Below, in pieces: positions 27,994 to 35,912 of a stretch of 64,000 bases of DNA (within the stretch, counting starts at the first letter, position 1; each line of letters opens with the position of its first letter). The stretch comes from Candidatus Poribacteria bacterium (GTDB lineage: Bacteria > Poribacteria > WGA-4E > WGA-3G). The position numbers and the translations under genes are program-made. The notes beneath the pieces were generated by a model, which was given only the letters and a program-made list of their open reading frames with translations, had not been told where the DNA came from and searched no databases. Location: the NCBI GenBank assembly GCA_028818705.1, contig JAPPNJ010000104.1:62654-126653 (forward strand), in the 5' to 3' direction.

Positions 27994-28872
27994 ATGCAAG
28001 AACACAATGAATTAGACCCTACAAATAATAATCAAATCGAGACCCTATCCCTACAGCCGATGCATTTCACAAGTATCTTGGACGGAATGTTCAGCCTCTA
28101 CGGAAGAAACTTCCGGCTTTTCTTCGGGATCATAGCAGCTTACCTCGTCTTAGGATTTGCTATAGATCAGATTTCTGCTTTGCTGAGCACAGGCGATGCT
28201 GTATCTTCCACAAATATTGTGATATCGGTATTCACTGGCATCTGTAGGGTTGTCGTAATTACTTTAGTCAGTGCAGGGTTAACCTACGCCAGCGCGCGGA
28301 TCTGCTTAGATAGAATAATTACTTCAGGAGATGCGTTGCAGCAGGCACGGCAACATTTTTGGGCTTACTTTGGTGCTGTTTTTTTCTGGAGTTTGGCTGT
28401 AGGAGGTTTGGCTGTTACAATCATCGGTATCCCATTTGCAATTTATTTTGGAGTTCGGTGGGGACTTTATGGCGTTCCTGTAATGATTGAGGGTAGTAGG
28501 GCGTGGAATGCGTTGGGACGCAGCACCGAGTTGGTAAGAGGCTCTTGGTGGCGAGTGTTTGGTATTATGTTGGTGATCACGCTAATCACTTTGATGATTG
28601 TATATGTACTTCAGAATTCTCTTGATTATGTTCTTTCTTCAATGGGTGTTCCTAAAGCCGAGGAACCTGCAAACACTTTAGAAAGCATTCGTCATCTTTT
28701 TATTTCGGATGTGAATGAGATTGGCTGGTCTGCTTATACAATTCGCAGTTTTGTCCAACTATGTATTACCGCATTCATAATGCCGATTGAGCGTATCGGA
28801 TTTACACTCCTCTACTTCGATCAGCGGATTCGGAAAGAAGGCTTTGGTGTTGCCAGACAAGTAATGGAATAA
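27994..28872 (+). CDS. Polytopic membrane protein, GPDP-membrane-domain-like
   Basis: 292 residues, six or so hydrophobic segments starting near residue 44 (LFFGIIAAYLVLGFAIDQIS) and ending near 270. The soluble N-terminus begins LQPMHFTSILDGMFSLYGRNF, typical of the membrane domain seen in glycerophosphodiester phosphodiesterases and in the DUF975-like proteins. The body has GSRAWNALGRSTELVRGSWWRVFGI, the segment shared by that group. Function unknown. GAGGAAAAT precedes the ATG. It is followed 134 bp later by a related membrane protein on the same strand. Confidence 0.6.
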   Translation: MQEHNELDPTNNNQIETLSLQPMHFTSILDGMFSLYGRNFRLFFGIIAAYLVLGFAIDQISALLSTGDAVSSTNIVISVFTGICRVVVITLVSAGLTYASARICLDRIITSGDALQQARQHFWAYFGAVFFWSLAVGGLAVTIIGIPFAIYFGVRWGLYGVPVMIEGSRAWNALGRSTELVRGSWWRVFGIMLVITLITLMIVYVLQNSLDYVLSSMGVPKAEEPANTLESIRHLFISDVNEIGWSAYTIRSFVQLCITAFIMPIERIGFTLLYFDQRIRKEGFGVARQVME

Positions 28873-28953
28873 AAGCATCCATAGGCATCAATTTTAAACA
28901 GGACTTACGCAATTTTATAGTGAATTTTAGAATTACCTGAACCCTGTGAGACA

Positions 28954-28973
28954 GCGAGGTTAGGAAACCTCGC
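28954..28973. repeat. GCGAGGTT-AGGA-AACCTCGC palindrome
   Basis: A perfect 8-bp stem with a 4-base loop between the two membrane-protein genes, preceded by the dispersed word TTTTAGAATTAC (also near 53785 and 55210). It is a member of the window-wide GGTT-loop-AACC hairpin family. Confidence 0.6.
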
Positions 28974-29006
28974 CAGCGGAAGCAGCAAACGCGATGTGAA
29001 GGAATC

Positions 29007-30200
29007 ATGATGGCTGACAACCAACGCACCAATCTCGCCAGAACAATTGTCAAATTGTATTGGACACATTGGGCACTGTTCTGGCGTATCATGCTCCCGG
29101 TTGCTATCCTTGCAATCGGATTGAATGTCGCACAAAATTTCCGTCTTGACGCGTTATTTGAAAAGACTATAGGTAATATGACGCCAAGTTACCCAAACGG
29201 ACATGTTTCCATACCCGTCAGTAGTATCAGCACCGCTTACGGAATCCATCCAACCGTAGCCAGTTCGGACACAAATCCTACTACAAATACGAGATATCCA
29301 TTCCATACAACTTATCAACTCTTCCCTGTTCCGTCTGTTAGAGTAACCAACAATCGCAGCATAACATGGGAATGGGAATTTAAGTTCCAAAGTTTTTATT
29401 CCACGCATCTATTCCTTTTACTCCTAATCCTCTGCCCATTATCCCTTGCCGTTGCTCGCGTATCCTGCCCTTCACGGATTTATGATAATGCTACGGAGGT
29501 AGCACCGCCGACTGCCCGTGAAATGTGGCGACAGACTGGACGCAAGGCATTTACAGTTTTTGTCACTTTTCTGCTGTTTCCATTGCTTGTGGATGTGGTG
29601 GCTAATTTTTATGCCTTGATCTCATGGCTGCTATCTTTACTAAATTGGAGGTTGGACCCAAACTTACTATTCCTGCCGACACGCATTGCGGGCTTTGCCT
29701 ACTCATCTTTCCAAGTGTTGAATGCGACCTTACTATTCCCACTGATGTTGGTTTCACATATCTATTTATTCGTGGTGTTAAGTCTCTACAACCCGTGTTT
29801 AATCCTTGAGAACAACTCGATCATAGGGATTTTCCGTAGGAGCTATGCGCTGGTTAGCGGCGCGAGGTTGCGTTTCTTCGGGATATATCTTCTGATGGGC
29901 TGGATTACTTCGATTATCACCTCTGTTCTATTGGGTACGGTATTGTTAGTATTTTCCATATTTATCCCTGATCTTGCACAGATACGTGCAGCACTCTTTC
30001 CGCTTAAATTCTTGCTCCTCTTCATCGGTGGTGACATTGAGGTGGTGTTACCTCAGATGCTGGGCGCGTCCGTTACAATGGTGATCCATGTTGTTAAAGG
30101 TTTAGTCGTTACCTTTTTGGTCCCGATATGGGGAATCCTAACGACACACCTCTACTTAGAACGCGCAGGTGTGAATCCAGATTCTATAACTGATAACTGA
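29007..30200 (+). CDS. Polytopic membrane protein paired with the preceding gene
   Basis: 397 residues. Hydrophobic segments at about 26-42, 130-150, 185-205, 225-265, 290-330 and 350-380. It contains LENNSIIGIFRRSYALVSGA, the counterpart of the GSRAWNALGRSTELVRGS segment in the upstream protein, so the two are diverged members of one family. Residues 60-120 form a soluble Thr/Ser/Pro-rich loop, probably periplasmic. GAAGG lies before the ATG (a second ATG follows at once). Function unknown; the pairing suggests a two-subunit membrane complex. Confidence 0.6.
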   Translation: MMADNQRTNLARTIVKLYWTHWALFWRIMLPVAILAIGLNVAQNFRLDALFEKTIGNMTPSYPNGHVSIPVSSISTAYGIHPTVASSDTNPTTNTRYPFHTTYQLFPVPSVRVTNNRSITWEWEFKFQSFYSTHLFLLLLILCPLSLAVARVSCPSRIYDNATEVAPPTAREMWRQTGRKAFTVFVTFLLFPLLVDVVANFYALISWLLSLLNWRLDPNLLFLPTRIAGFAYSSFQVLNATLLFPLMLVSHIYLFVVLSLYNPCLILENNSIIGIFRRSYALVSGARLRFFGIYLLMGWITSIITSVLLGTVLLVFSIFIPDLAQIRAALFPLKFLLLFIGGDIEVVLPQMLGASVTMVIHVVKGLVVTFLVPIWGILTTHLYLERAGVNPDSITDN

Positions 30201-30207
30201 TAACTAT

Positions 30208-30939
30208 TTATATCACATACGGTCGAGGATTCCGTTCAACTTCTTCTACAAGCGTATCGACATAATCCTTAATATAAAACAGCCGACAGACCGCATCCCC
30301 TACCTCACCTTTTTTCAATCTACCGAGTGCCTCCCAAAACGCACCCAGTTCTTTACGCTCCAACCGAAGATATTCGGCGTCGGGATCTTCAGTGCGTTCT
30401 CTATTCCAATGAATTACCTCAACGAGATGCGCATAAGTTGATGACTCATAATCCACACCAAGCATCAGAAGCTTGGCATCCGAGGTGTAGGCGCGGAACA
30501 TCGGTGAATGTGTGCCGTAAGTTTTTCCCCACGGGTATTGATCCCACGGAGATTCGTAGCCCTCACGTCGGAGGTGATCTGCCACAAACGCCCGCGCCCC
30601 TCTGCCGCGAGCCGCAATAGCGTGGGAATAGTGGTTAGAGCGGTAGGTATCGGACATCTGCCGAAAATACTCCGTCAGCCACCCCACAGTGGACGGTGTC
30701 ATATCAATGTTCCACGAGGCTATCCGTTCTTCCCGACTCGGTAACAGACTGAATGACGGCATCAGAATCAATCCATCTTGCCCGACAACCGTCTCTAAGG
30801 CAGAGATGACTGCTCTGGCTCCACCTTCAACAGGTCCCAAACTCTTGAAAGAGGAATGAATAAAAAGCGTATCCCCCTTTTCGATACCCAGATTGGTAAA
30901 GTCTTGTGTGAGTTTCTCGCATGTGTAAGGTGTTTTCAC
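30208..30939 (-). CDS. AAC(3)-family acetyltransferase
   Basis: 243 residues from a GTG at 30939 (AAGG upstream). The Antibiotic_NAT fold is recognisable: LGIEKGDTLFIHSSFKSLGP near 18-37 followed by EGGARAVISALETVVGQDG, LILMPSFS, the HYSHAIAARG segment near 103-112, and LMLGVDYESSTYAHLVE near 167-183 with the conserved His of the active site. Many members are chromosomal acetyl-CoA-dependent enzymes without drug-resistance function, so I make no resistance claim. It converges on the upstream membrane gene with 7 bp between stops. Confidence 0.85.
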   Translation of the reverse strand: MKTPYTCEKLTQDFTNLGIEKGDTLFIHSSFKSLGPVEGGARAVISALETVVGQDGLILMPSFSLLPSREERIASWNIDMTPSTVGWLTEYFRQMSDTYRSNHYSHAIAARGRGARAFVADHLRREGYESPWDQYPWGKTYGTHSPMFRAYTSDAKLLMLGVDYESSTYAHLVEVIHWNRERTEDPDAEYLRLERKELGAFWEALGRLKKGEVGDAVCRLFYIKDYVDTLVEEVERNPRPYVI

Positions 30940-31090
30940 TGTTTCGCCTTAAAGAAAGTTATCATATCCGTGAAGCCGTAGAGGACTGATGCTATGATAG
31001 GTATCAGACAATTATTTCTTTTTTCAGCCACGCATTAAACCCATCCACAGATTCAACCTTATCCTCAATAAGTCCTATTATAACTAACAA

Positions 31091-32260
31091 CTATCCAACG
31101 GCACTATACACCCGCAACAACTCAACAACTTTTCTCGCTTCTGCTCTTCGCATCCGCTGTGCAACTTGCAATGGTGTCAAATTTTTTTTATTTTTAACAT
31201 TCAGATTAGCACCAGCAACGAGCAACGCTTCCAATGCTGCCCGCTGTTTTTCGCTATCTTTTATTGTTGATCGAATTGCATCAAACAGTGGGGTCTCGCC
31301 ATCGTTGTCGGTAGCGTTAAGCGGGGCACCTCTTTCGATCAGAAGATTGATAATTTTAAGAAAACCGGCTTTCGCTGCGTAATGCAACGCCGTTTTACCC
31401 TTGTAATTCCGAACATCGATATCGGCACCGAGTGCTAACAGTCTCTGAACTTTGTCGGGATGCTCCCTATTGTCGCCGCGGCATACGTAAACAAGATCGG
31501 GCCAACCCATGTGGCTCTTTTCGTTTATGTTTTTAGATGGGATTCCGTAACGCTTGAACAGTGTGCTTATTGCTGATCCGTCATCCAAGATACGCGGTGC
31601 TTTGCTTGGATCCGCACCGTTTTCGAGTAACAACTCGGCAATCTTCACCCGATCATCTGAAGCGGTGTAATCCAGAAAGCGTTCGCTGTAGGGTTCAATA
31701 ATCGCACCGCGTGAAATAAGCAGTTCAACAATCGCAGTATTTTTGCTCCTGATGGCATAGCAGAGTGGGGTTGCCCACTCGGTTTCGCGATGCTCGAAAG
31801 TGGTAGGTCCTCCCGCGGGCAGCATCACTGCTTGAAGGTATCCTTTGTTGACGAGGTTTGGGTCGTTATCAAGGTGCGAACGAACCGTGTCGTAGTCTCC
31901 AAGGTAGGCAGCGGTGTGAATGTCGATTGTCGCGCCGTGCTGAAGTAGATACTCCGCGACAACGTCGCGTCCTTCGTACCGTGCCACGCAGTAAGGCGTT
32001 ATCTCAAGGCGGTGCTGGATGTGATAACAACCGGGCAAATTTATATCGGCACCCCGTTCCAGAAGAAATCGGGCCACCTCCAGTCTACCTCGGTACGCTG
32101 CCTCCCACAACATCGTCCGACCGTGCGAACCGACCGTGTGAATCCAAGCCGGATTATCATCAACCAATTCCTGAACGGTTTCAAGGTCGCCGCGTCCTGC
32201 TGCTGCGACAATGATTTTAAGAAAGTCACTCTGTTTTCCGGTAAGTTGAACTTTAGGCAT
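31091..32260 (-). CDS. Ankyrin-repeat protein
   Basis: 389 residues composed almost wholly of ankyrin repeats: clear units at about 42-75 (GRTMLWEAAYRGRLEVARFL LERGAD with break), 80-115, 160-200 (ATPLCYAIRSKNTAIVELLI), 200-235, 275-320 (GKTALHYAAKAGFLKIINLL) and 318-360. No signal peptide or catalytic domain is seen. It is a protein-interaction scaffold of unknown partner; such genes are frequent in host-associated and sponge-linked bacteria. It stands alone. Confidence 0.9.
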   Translation of the reverse strand: MPKVQLTGKQSDFLKIIVAAAGRGDLETVQELVDDNPAWIHTVGSHGRTMLWEAAYRGRLEVARFLLERGADINLPGCYHIQHRLEITPYCVARYEGRDVVAEYLLQHGATIDIHTAAYLGDYDTVRSHLDNDPNLVNKGYLQAVMLPAGGPTTFEHRETEWATPLCYAIRSKNTAIVELLISRGAIIEPYSERFLDYTASDDRVKIAELLLENGADPSKAPRILDDGSAISTLFKRYGIPSKNINEKSHMGWPDLVYVCRGDNREHPDKVQRLLALGADIDVRNYKGKTALHYAAKAGFLKIINLLIERGAPLNATDNDGETPLFDAIRSTIKDSEKQRAALEALLVAGANLNVKNKKNLTPLQVAQRMRRAEARKVVELLRVYSAVG

Positions 32261-32398
32261 TTACCTTATCCTTATTGAGTTTAAGTTGTCACTATACCGC
32301 TATGTAGCATAAACTGTTAGTTTGTGCATGCAAAGCCGCAAACTGAATGAAGTTTAATTATTTAAATCGGTAATTCTAATTCCCCCAGGTCCGGTAAG

Positions 32399-32784
32399 TA
32401 CGGTTTCCTAACCGCACCATAGGGGTCAATTTAGGGCTTTTTCACAACTTTTTAGAACAATTATTATACATATGCCGCCCTTACAGGGCTTGGGGATTTT
32501 TTGGTCACACGCTGCTATAAATATAACGTCCCTACGGGACTAAATCGCATATTTTATCCGAAGATGTTCTATTATTATACATATGCCGCCCTTACAGGGC
32601 TTGGGGATTTTTTGGTCACACGCTGCTATAAATATAACGTCCCTACGGGACTAAATCGCATATTTTATCCGAAGATGTTCTATGCTATACCAGCGGTGTT
32701 TGGATTTCAAAGCACTCCCATCAGTGCAAAAAACATCTTTATTTTTTTAAATTAACAGTTATGGTGCGGTTTCCTAACCGCACC
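32399..32784. repeat. 111-bp tandem duplication flanked by GGTT-AACC palindromes
   Basis: A 111-bp unit at 32461-32571 is repeated without a mismatch at 32572-32682. Each unit contains the palindrome GTCCC-TA-CGGGAC followed by TAAATCG, and a GCCGCCCTTACAGGGC-like hairpin. On either side stand palindromes with GTTTCC-type loops, at 32399-32418 and 32763-32784 (arms GGTGCGGTT and AACCGCACC). The gap 32261-32961 holds no supported gene; a reading frame through the duplication just repeats its peptide. Confidence 0.85.
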
Positions 32785-32961
32785 GGACTTCGTCAATAAA
32801 TTACCGAATTAATTTTTTAATTTTCATAAAGTTTCTGCTGCAAAAATACTCCTGATCGGAGACACTTTTCAATGAAAACTCGGTCTGTGGATCTAAAATT
32901 TTGGAATTAGCAACTCGGATTAATTGTAGAACAATGAAGATGATTTCAATCTACACACCGA

Positions 32962-33717
32962 TCAACCTGCTTCCACAACGTACGGTCGTCTACCAACAGA
33001 CGGTGGCAAGAGCATCCGTTTCTGTTGTTCGGTTAACGCACCGTATTTGCTGAGATCGTGATATTCCCCTGACCATGCGGAGTGTCCGGGACTGTATTTA
33101 TAGAGGAGTGAGCGCCGTTGATGTTTTGCTCTCCACGTCATCGTTCCGTGAACGAGTGCTTCGGTGAAGAACAACACATCCCCTGCCTCGACAGGCGGTT
33201 GCACAACGTAGTGTGCGGGACGCTCAAAGTGCCGCACATCTGATGGCAATTCTCGCAAGAAATTGCTTTTGTGGCTTCCCGGAATGCAAGCGAATCCACC
33301 GGCGCCTTTTGGGGCATCCGCTAAATTGTACGTCATCACGGATAATCCGTTCCGCATAACCCCGTCCCGGTATTTGTACCAGTGATCCGCCTCAGGACCA
33401 CCGGGTCCACCACCATCTTCACCGCCATGCAATCTACCACCTTGTTGTCCTTCATCCATAAAGATCGCATAATCGTGGTCTAAACGGACATGGGGACCTA
33501 ATAGTTCGAGGAGATAAGGGAGAATTTTCGGATGGTCAATCAGGCTCTTAAAGGGTTCACCCCAAAGACTCGACACTCTATCGCCGTGTCCTCTCAAATT
33601 ATCGCTGGATTCTCTATCGATAATCTCATTCATCTCAGCGACTTCATCCTCGGTCAAGATGTTCTTTATCACGAGATATCCTTCAAGGTCTATTTGAAAT
33701 TTTTCTTCGCTTGTCAT
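32962..33717 (-). CDS. Phytanoyl-CoA dioxygenase (PhyH) family protein 1
   Basis: 251 residues of the Fe(II)/2-oxoglutarate-dependent PhyH fold. The first iron ligands read LHGGEDGG or HDYAIFMD near 78-100, the distal His lies in ALVHGTMTW near 190-198, and the 2-oxoglutarate-binding Arg in QRRSLLYKYSPGH just after. N-terminal half: EKFQIDLEGYLVIKNILTEDE, the typical start of the family. It has a close tandem paralogue 234 bp upstream in transcription order. Substrate unknown; families like this are greatly expanded in some uncultured marine bacteria. Confidence 0.88.
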   Translation of the reverse strand: MTSEEKFQIDLEGYLVIKNILTEDEVAEMNEIIDRESSDNLRGHGDRVSSLWGEPFKSLIDHPKILPYLLELLGPHVRLDHDYAIFMDEGQQGGRLHGGEDGGGPGGPEADHWYKYRDGVMRNGLSVMTYNLADAPKGAGGFACIPGSHKSNFLRELPSDVRHFERPAHYVVQPPVEAGDVLFFTEALVHGTMTWRAKHQRRSLLYKYSPGHSAWSGEYHDLSKYGALTEQQKRMLLPPSVGRRPYVVEAG

Positions 33718-33951
33718 TTGTAGAAATTCCTTTTTTCGATGTTGGTCGTCAGCATCGGCAGCCAGAGTCAGGATTCGGAGATCCTGCCTACATGGTAGTC
33801 AGTAGTCAGTAGTCAGTAGTCAGTAAGAAAACGTTGGCATCAATTGTCAGAATCAGGGTTAAGCGTTGAGAGTCAGATATCTCTCCTACAGGGGCAGTTA
33901 GCTTGTAGGTTGGGTTGAACGCAGAGAAACCCAACTGTATACTATAACACT

Positions 33952-34686
33952 CTAACCCACCTCAATAACAGGAGGCCGTCTACCGACCGATGGCGCCATC
34001 AGCATCCGTTTCTGTTGTTCGGTCAACCCATCGTATTTACTAATATCGTAATAATTCCCCGACCACGCCGAGTGTCCTGGACTGTATTTATAGAGCAGCG
34101 AACGACGTTCATGATCGGCTGCCCATGGCATCGTCCCATGGATCAAAGCTTCAGTGAAAAATAACACATCACCGGCTTCAACGGGAGGTTGGGCGACATA
34201 GTGTGCTGGACGCTCGAACCGGCGCACCTCTTGGGGAATCTCGGTCGGAAAATTACACTTATGGCTTCCGGGAATACAAGCAAACCCGCCTGCACCGGCA
34301 GGTGCATCCACCAGATTATAGGTCATCACAGATAATCCGTTCCGCATGTGCCCGTCGCGATATTTGTACCAGTGATCCCCGACGCGGCCGCCAGCACGTC
34401 CACCGTCCTCCCCGCCGTGCAGTCCGCCGCGTCCTTGACCTTTCTCCATGAAAATCGCATAGTCGTGATCCAGACGCACGTGTTGACCCAACAGTTCAAC
34501 GAGATACGGCAAAATCTTCGGATGGTCAATCAGTCTCTTGAAGGGTTCACCCCAGAGACTCGGTGGGCCTTGACGATCCCCGTTATCGATAATGTCGTTC
34601 ATCTCGGCGACTTCATCGTCAGTCAGGATGTTCTTTATAACAAGATACCCCTCAAGATCCACTTGGAATTTTTCTTCACCTGTCAT
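33952..34686 (-). CDS. Phytanoyl-CoA dioxygenase (PhyH) family protein 2
   Basis: 244 residues, roughly four-fifths identical by eye to the neighbouring PhyH gene, with the same landmarks (EKFQVDLEGYLVIKNILTDD, LDHDYAIFMEKG, LHGGEDGG, ALIHGTMPW, ERRSLLYKYSPGH). The difference near residue 31 (a shorter loop) accounts for the lower length. AAAGGAG before the ATG is a strong SD. It arose by tandem duplication; the 234-bp spacer is filled with AGTCAGTAGTCAGT repeat words. Confidence 0.88.
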   Translation of the reverse strand: MTGEEKFQVDLEGYLVIKNILTDDEVAEMNDIIDNGDRQGPPSLWGEPFKRLIDHPKILPYLVELLGQHVRLDHDYAIFMEKGQGRGGLHGGEDGGRAGGRVGDHWYKYRDGHMRNGLSVMTYNLVDAPAGAGGFACIPGSHKCNFPTEIPQEVRRFERPAHYVAQPPVEAGDVLFFTEALIHGTMPWAADHERRSLLYKYSPGHSAWSGNYYDISKYDGLTEQQKRMLMAPSVGRRPPVIEVG

Positions 34687-35912
34687 GTGTGCGAACTCCT
34701 TTGGTTATAGCGGTCAGCAGTCGGCTATTAGCGATTAGCAGTTAGCAATTAGCAGTTGGCAGTTGGTTATCAGCAAAAGGATTTTGCGACAGTTACACTT
34801 CCGCTGGTGAGGTTTCTCATGTTTGAGGGACTCCTCTCTATCGTGTGCAAATCATAGCATATTCAGCTGAAGAATGTCAACTGGATATTAAGGGTATTTG
34901 GTTGCTGTCTGAATCGCGACTTATGCAGATGACGCGGATTTTTGGCTATCTGTGTATTCACTGGTTTTGACTGGGGACTTCATGAAAATTCTGCTTAAAA
35001 TGTTACACCAGTGTAACATTTGGTGTCTAAGGCGTGTTGGTATGGATCCCAGTAACTGTAAGGGTTCATCGGCGTTTTTTTGTCGATAAATTTCTGTTGT
35101 GAAAAAAATAATTTGGCTTAAAGTGTAACATTTTAAGTTCGCTATTTATTGTCTGAATCTCAAATTTTCAGGATTTTAGGGTTATGTCTCTCTTTTGGAT
35201 TGATGGCTGTTTTTCTAAATTTCATACTGATAACATAACATATTTTAAGTATATCATATATAAAGCGGACTGTCAAGAGGAATATTGGGTTTTTGGGTAT
35301 CGGCGGTTGGTTCGTGTTTGTCTGAATCAGGATTTGCGGGATTGTATTTTAACAGGGGTTTTCACGGAGGCTTCACGGAGCTTTTTTTGGAGCCTTGATT
35401 TGATTGGGTTTGTGAACTTGGAATTGTGCGTTCTCCGTGAAAGCGAGTTTTAGTTATATTATGTTTAACGAATAGGTATATTTTTGCTGGTTGTTGGTTG
35501 TCTGAATCACGGATTACACAGATTGCGCGAATGACACGGGTTTTTGGTGGCTATCGGTGGTTGGTTGGTATTTGTCTGAATCAGGATTTGTGGGATTATA
35601 GGATTTTCAGGATAGATGGAACGGACGCAGCATTGGAGCAGGAGGCGTATCGTTTGTTGGAGAGGTTTATGACCTCGACTTTTCCGACACCGGTCTTTCC
35701 TAACCAACGACCTCAGTTCGTCAACTGACTGCCGACTGCTGATCGCTGATAGCCATCTGCTATCTGTAGGAGGGATCTCCTGATCCCGACTTCTAACTCC
35801 AGCGAAGTGCTATGCCTTCTACAAAGTGCTCTATTTTAGTTGTGGGTGGACTGTTGGATAAAATTTTCTAATATGGAGAAATATGGAGAATTGTCATCTA
35901 TAAGACACAAAT
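34687..35912. other. 1.2-kb non-coding repeat-rich gap before the defence operon
   Basis: It contains a GTTAGCAGTTAGCA tract (34703-34770) and four degenerate copies of a GTCTGAATC-ggatt word (about 34908, 35318, 35500, 35573), some followed by GATGACGCGGATTTT- or CACGGATTACACAG-like text. Short pieces such as TTCACGGAGGCTTCACGGAG recur near 47770. I find no supported gene; the frame near 35600-35728 could be the decayed tail of one. The gap marks the downstream end of the laterally acquired operon. Confidence 0.5.

Noticed and set aside
30208..30939. Aminoglycoside resistance gene
   Set aside because: The fold is AAC(3)-like, but many chromosomal members have other acceptors, and nothing in the context points to drug resistance.
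32501..32755. Reading frame with a repeated peptide
   Set aside because: It is only the translation of the 111-bp non-coding tandem duplication; no SD and no family resemblance.
35498..35728. Short gene in the gap before the defence operon
   Set aside because: It begins in repeat DNA (GTCTGAATC words) and has no SD. The last 30 residues might be a decayed gene end, but nothing confirms it.
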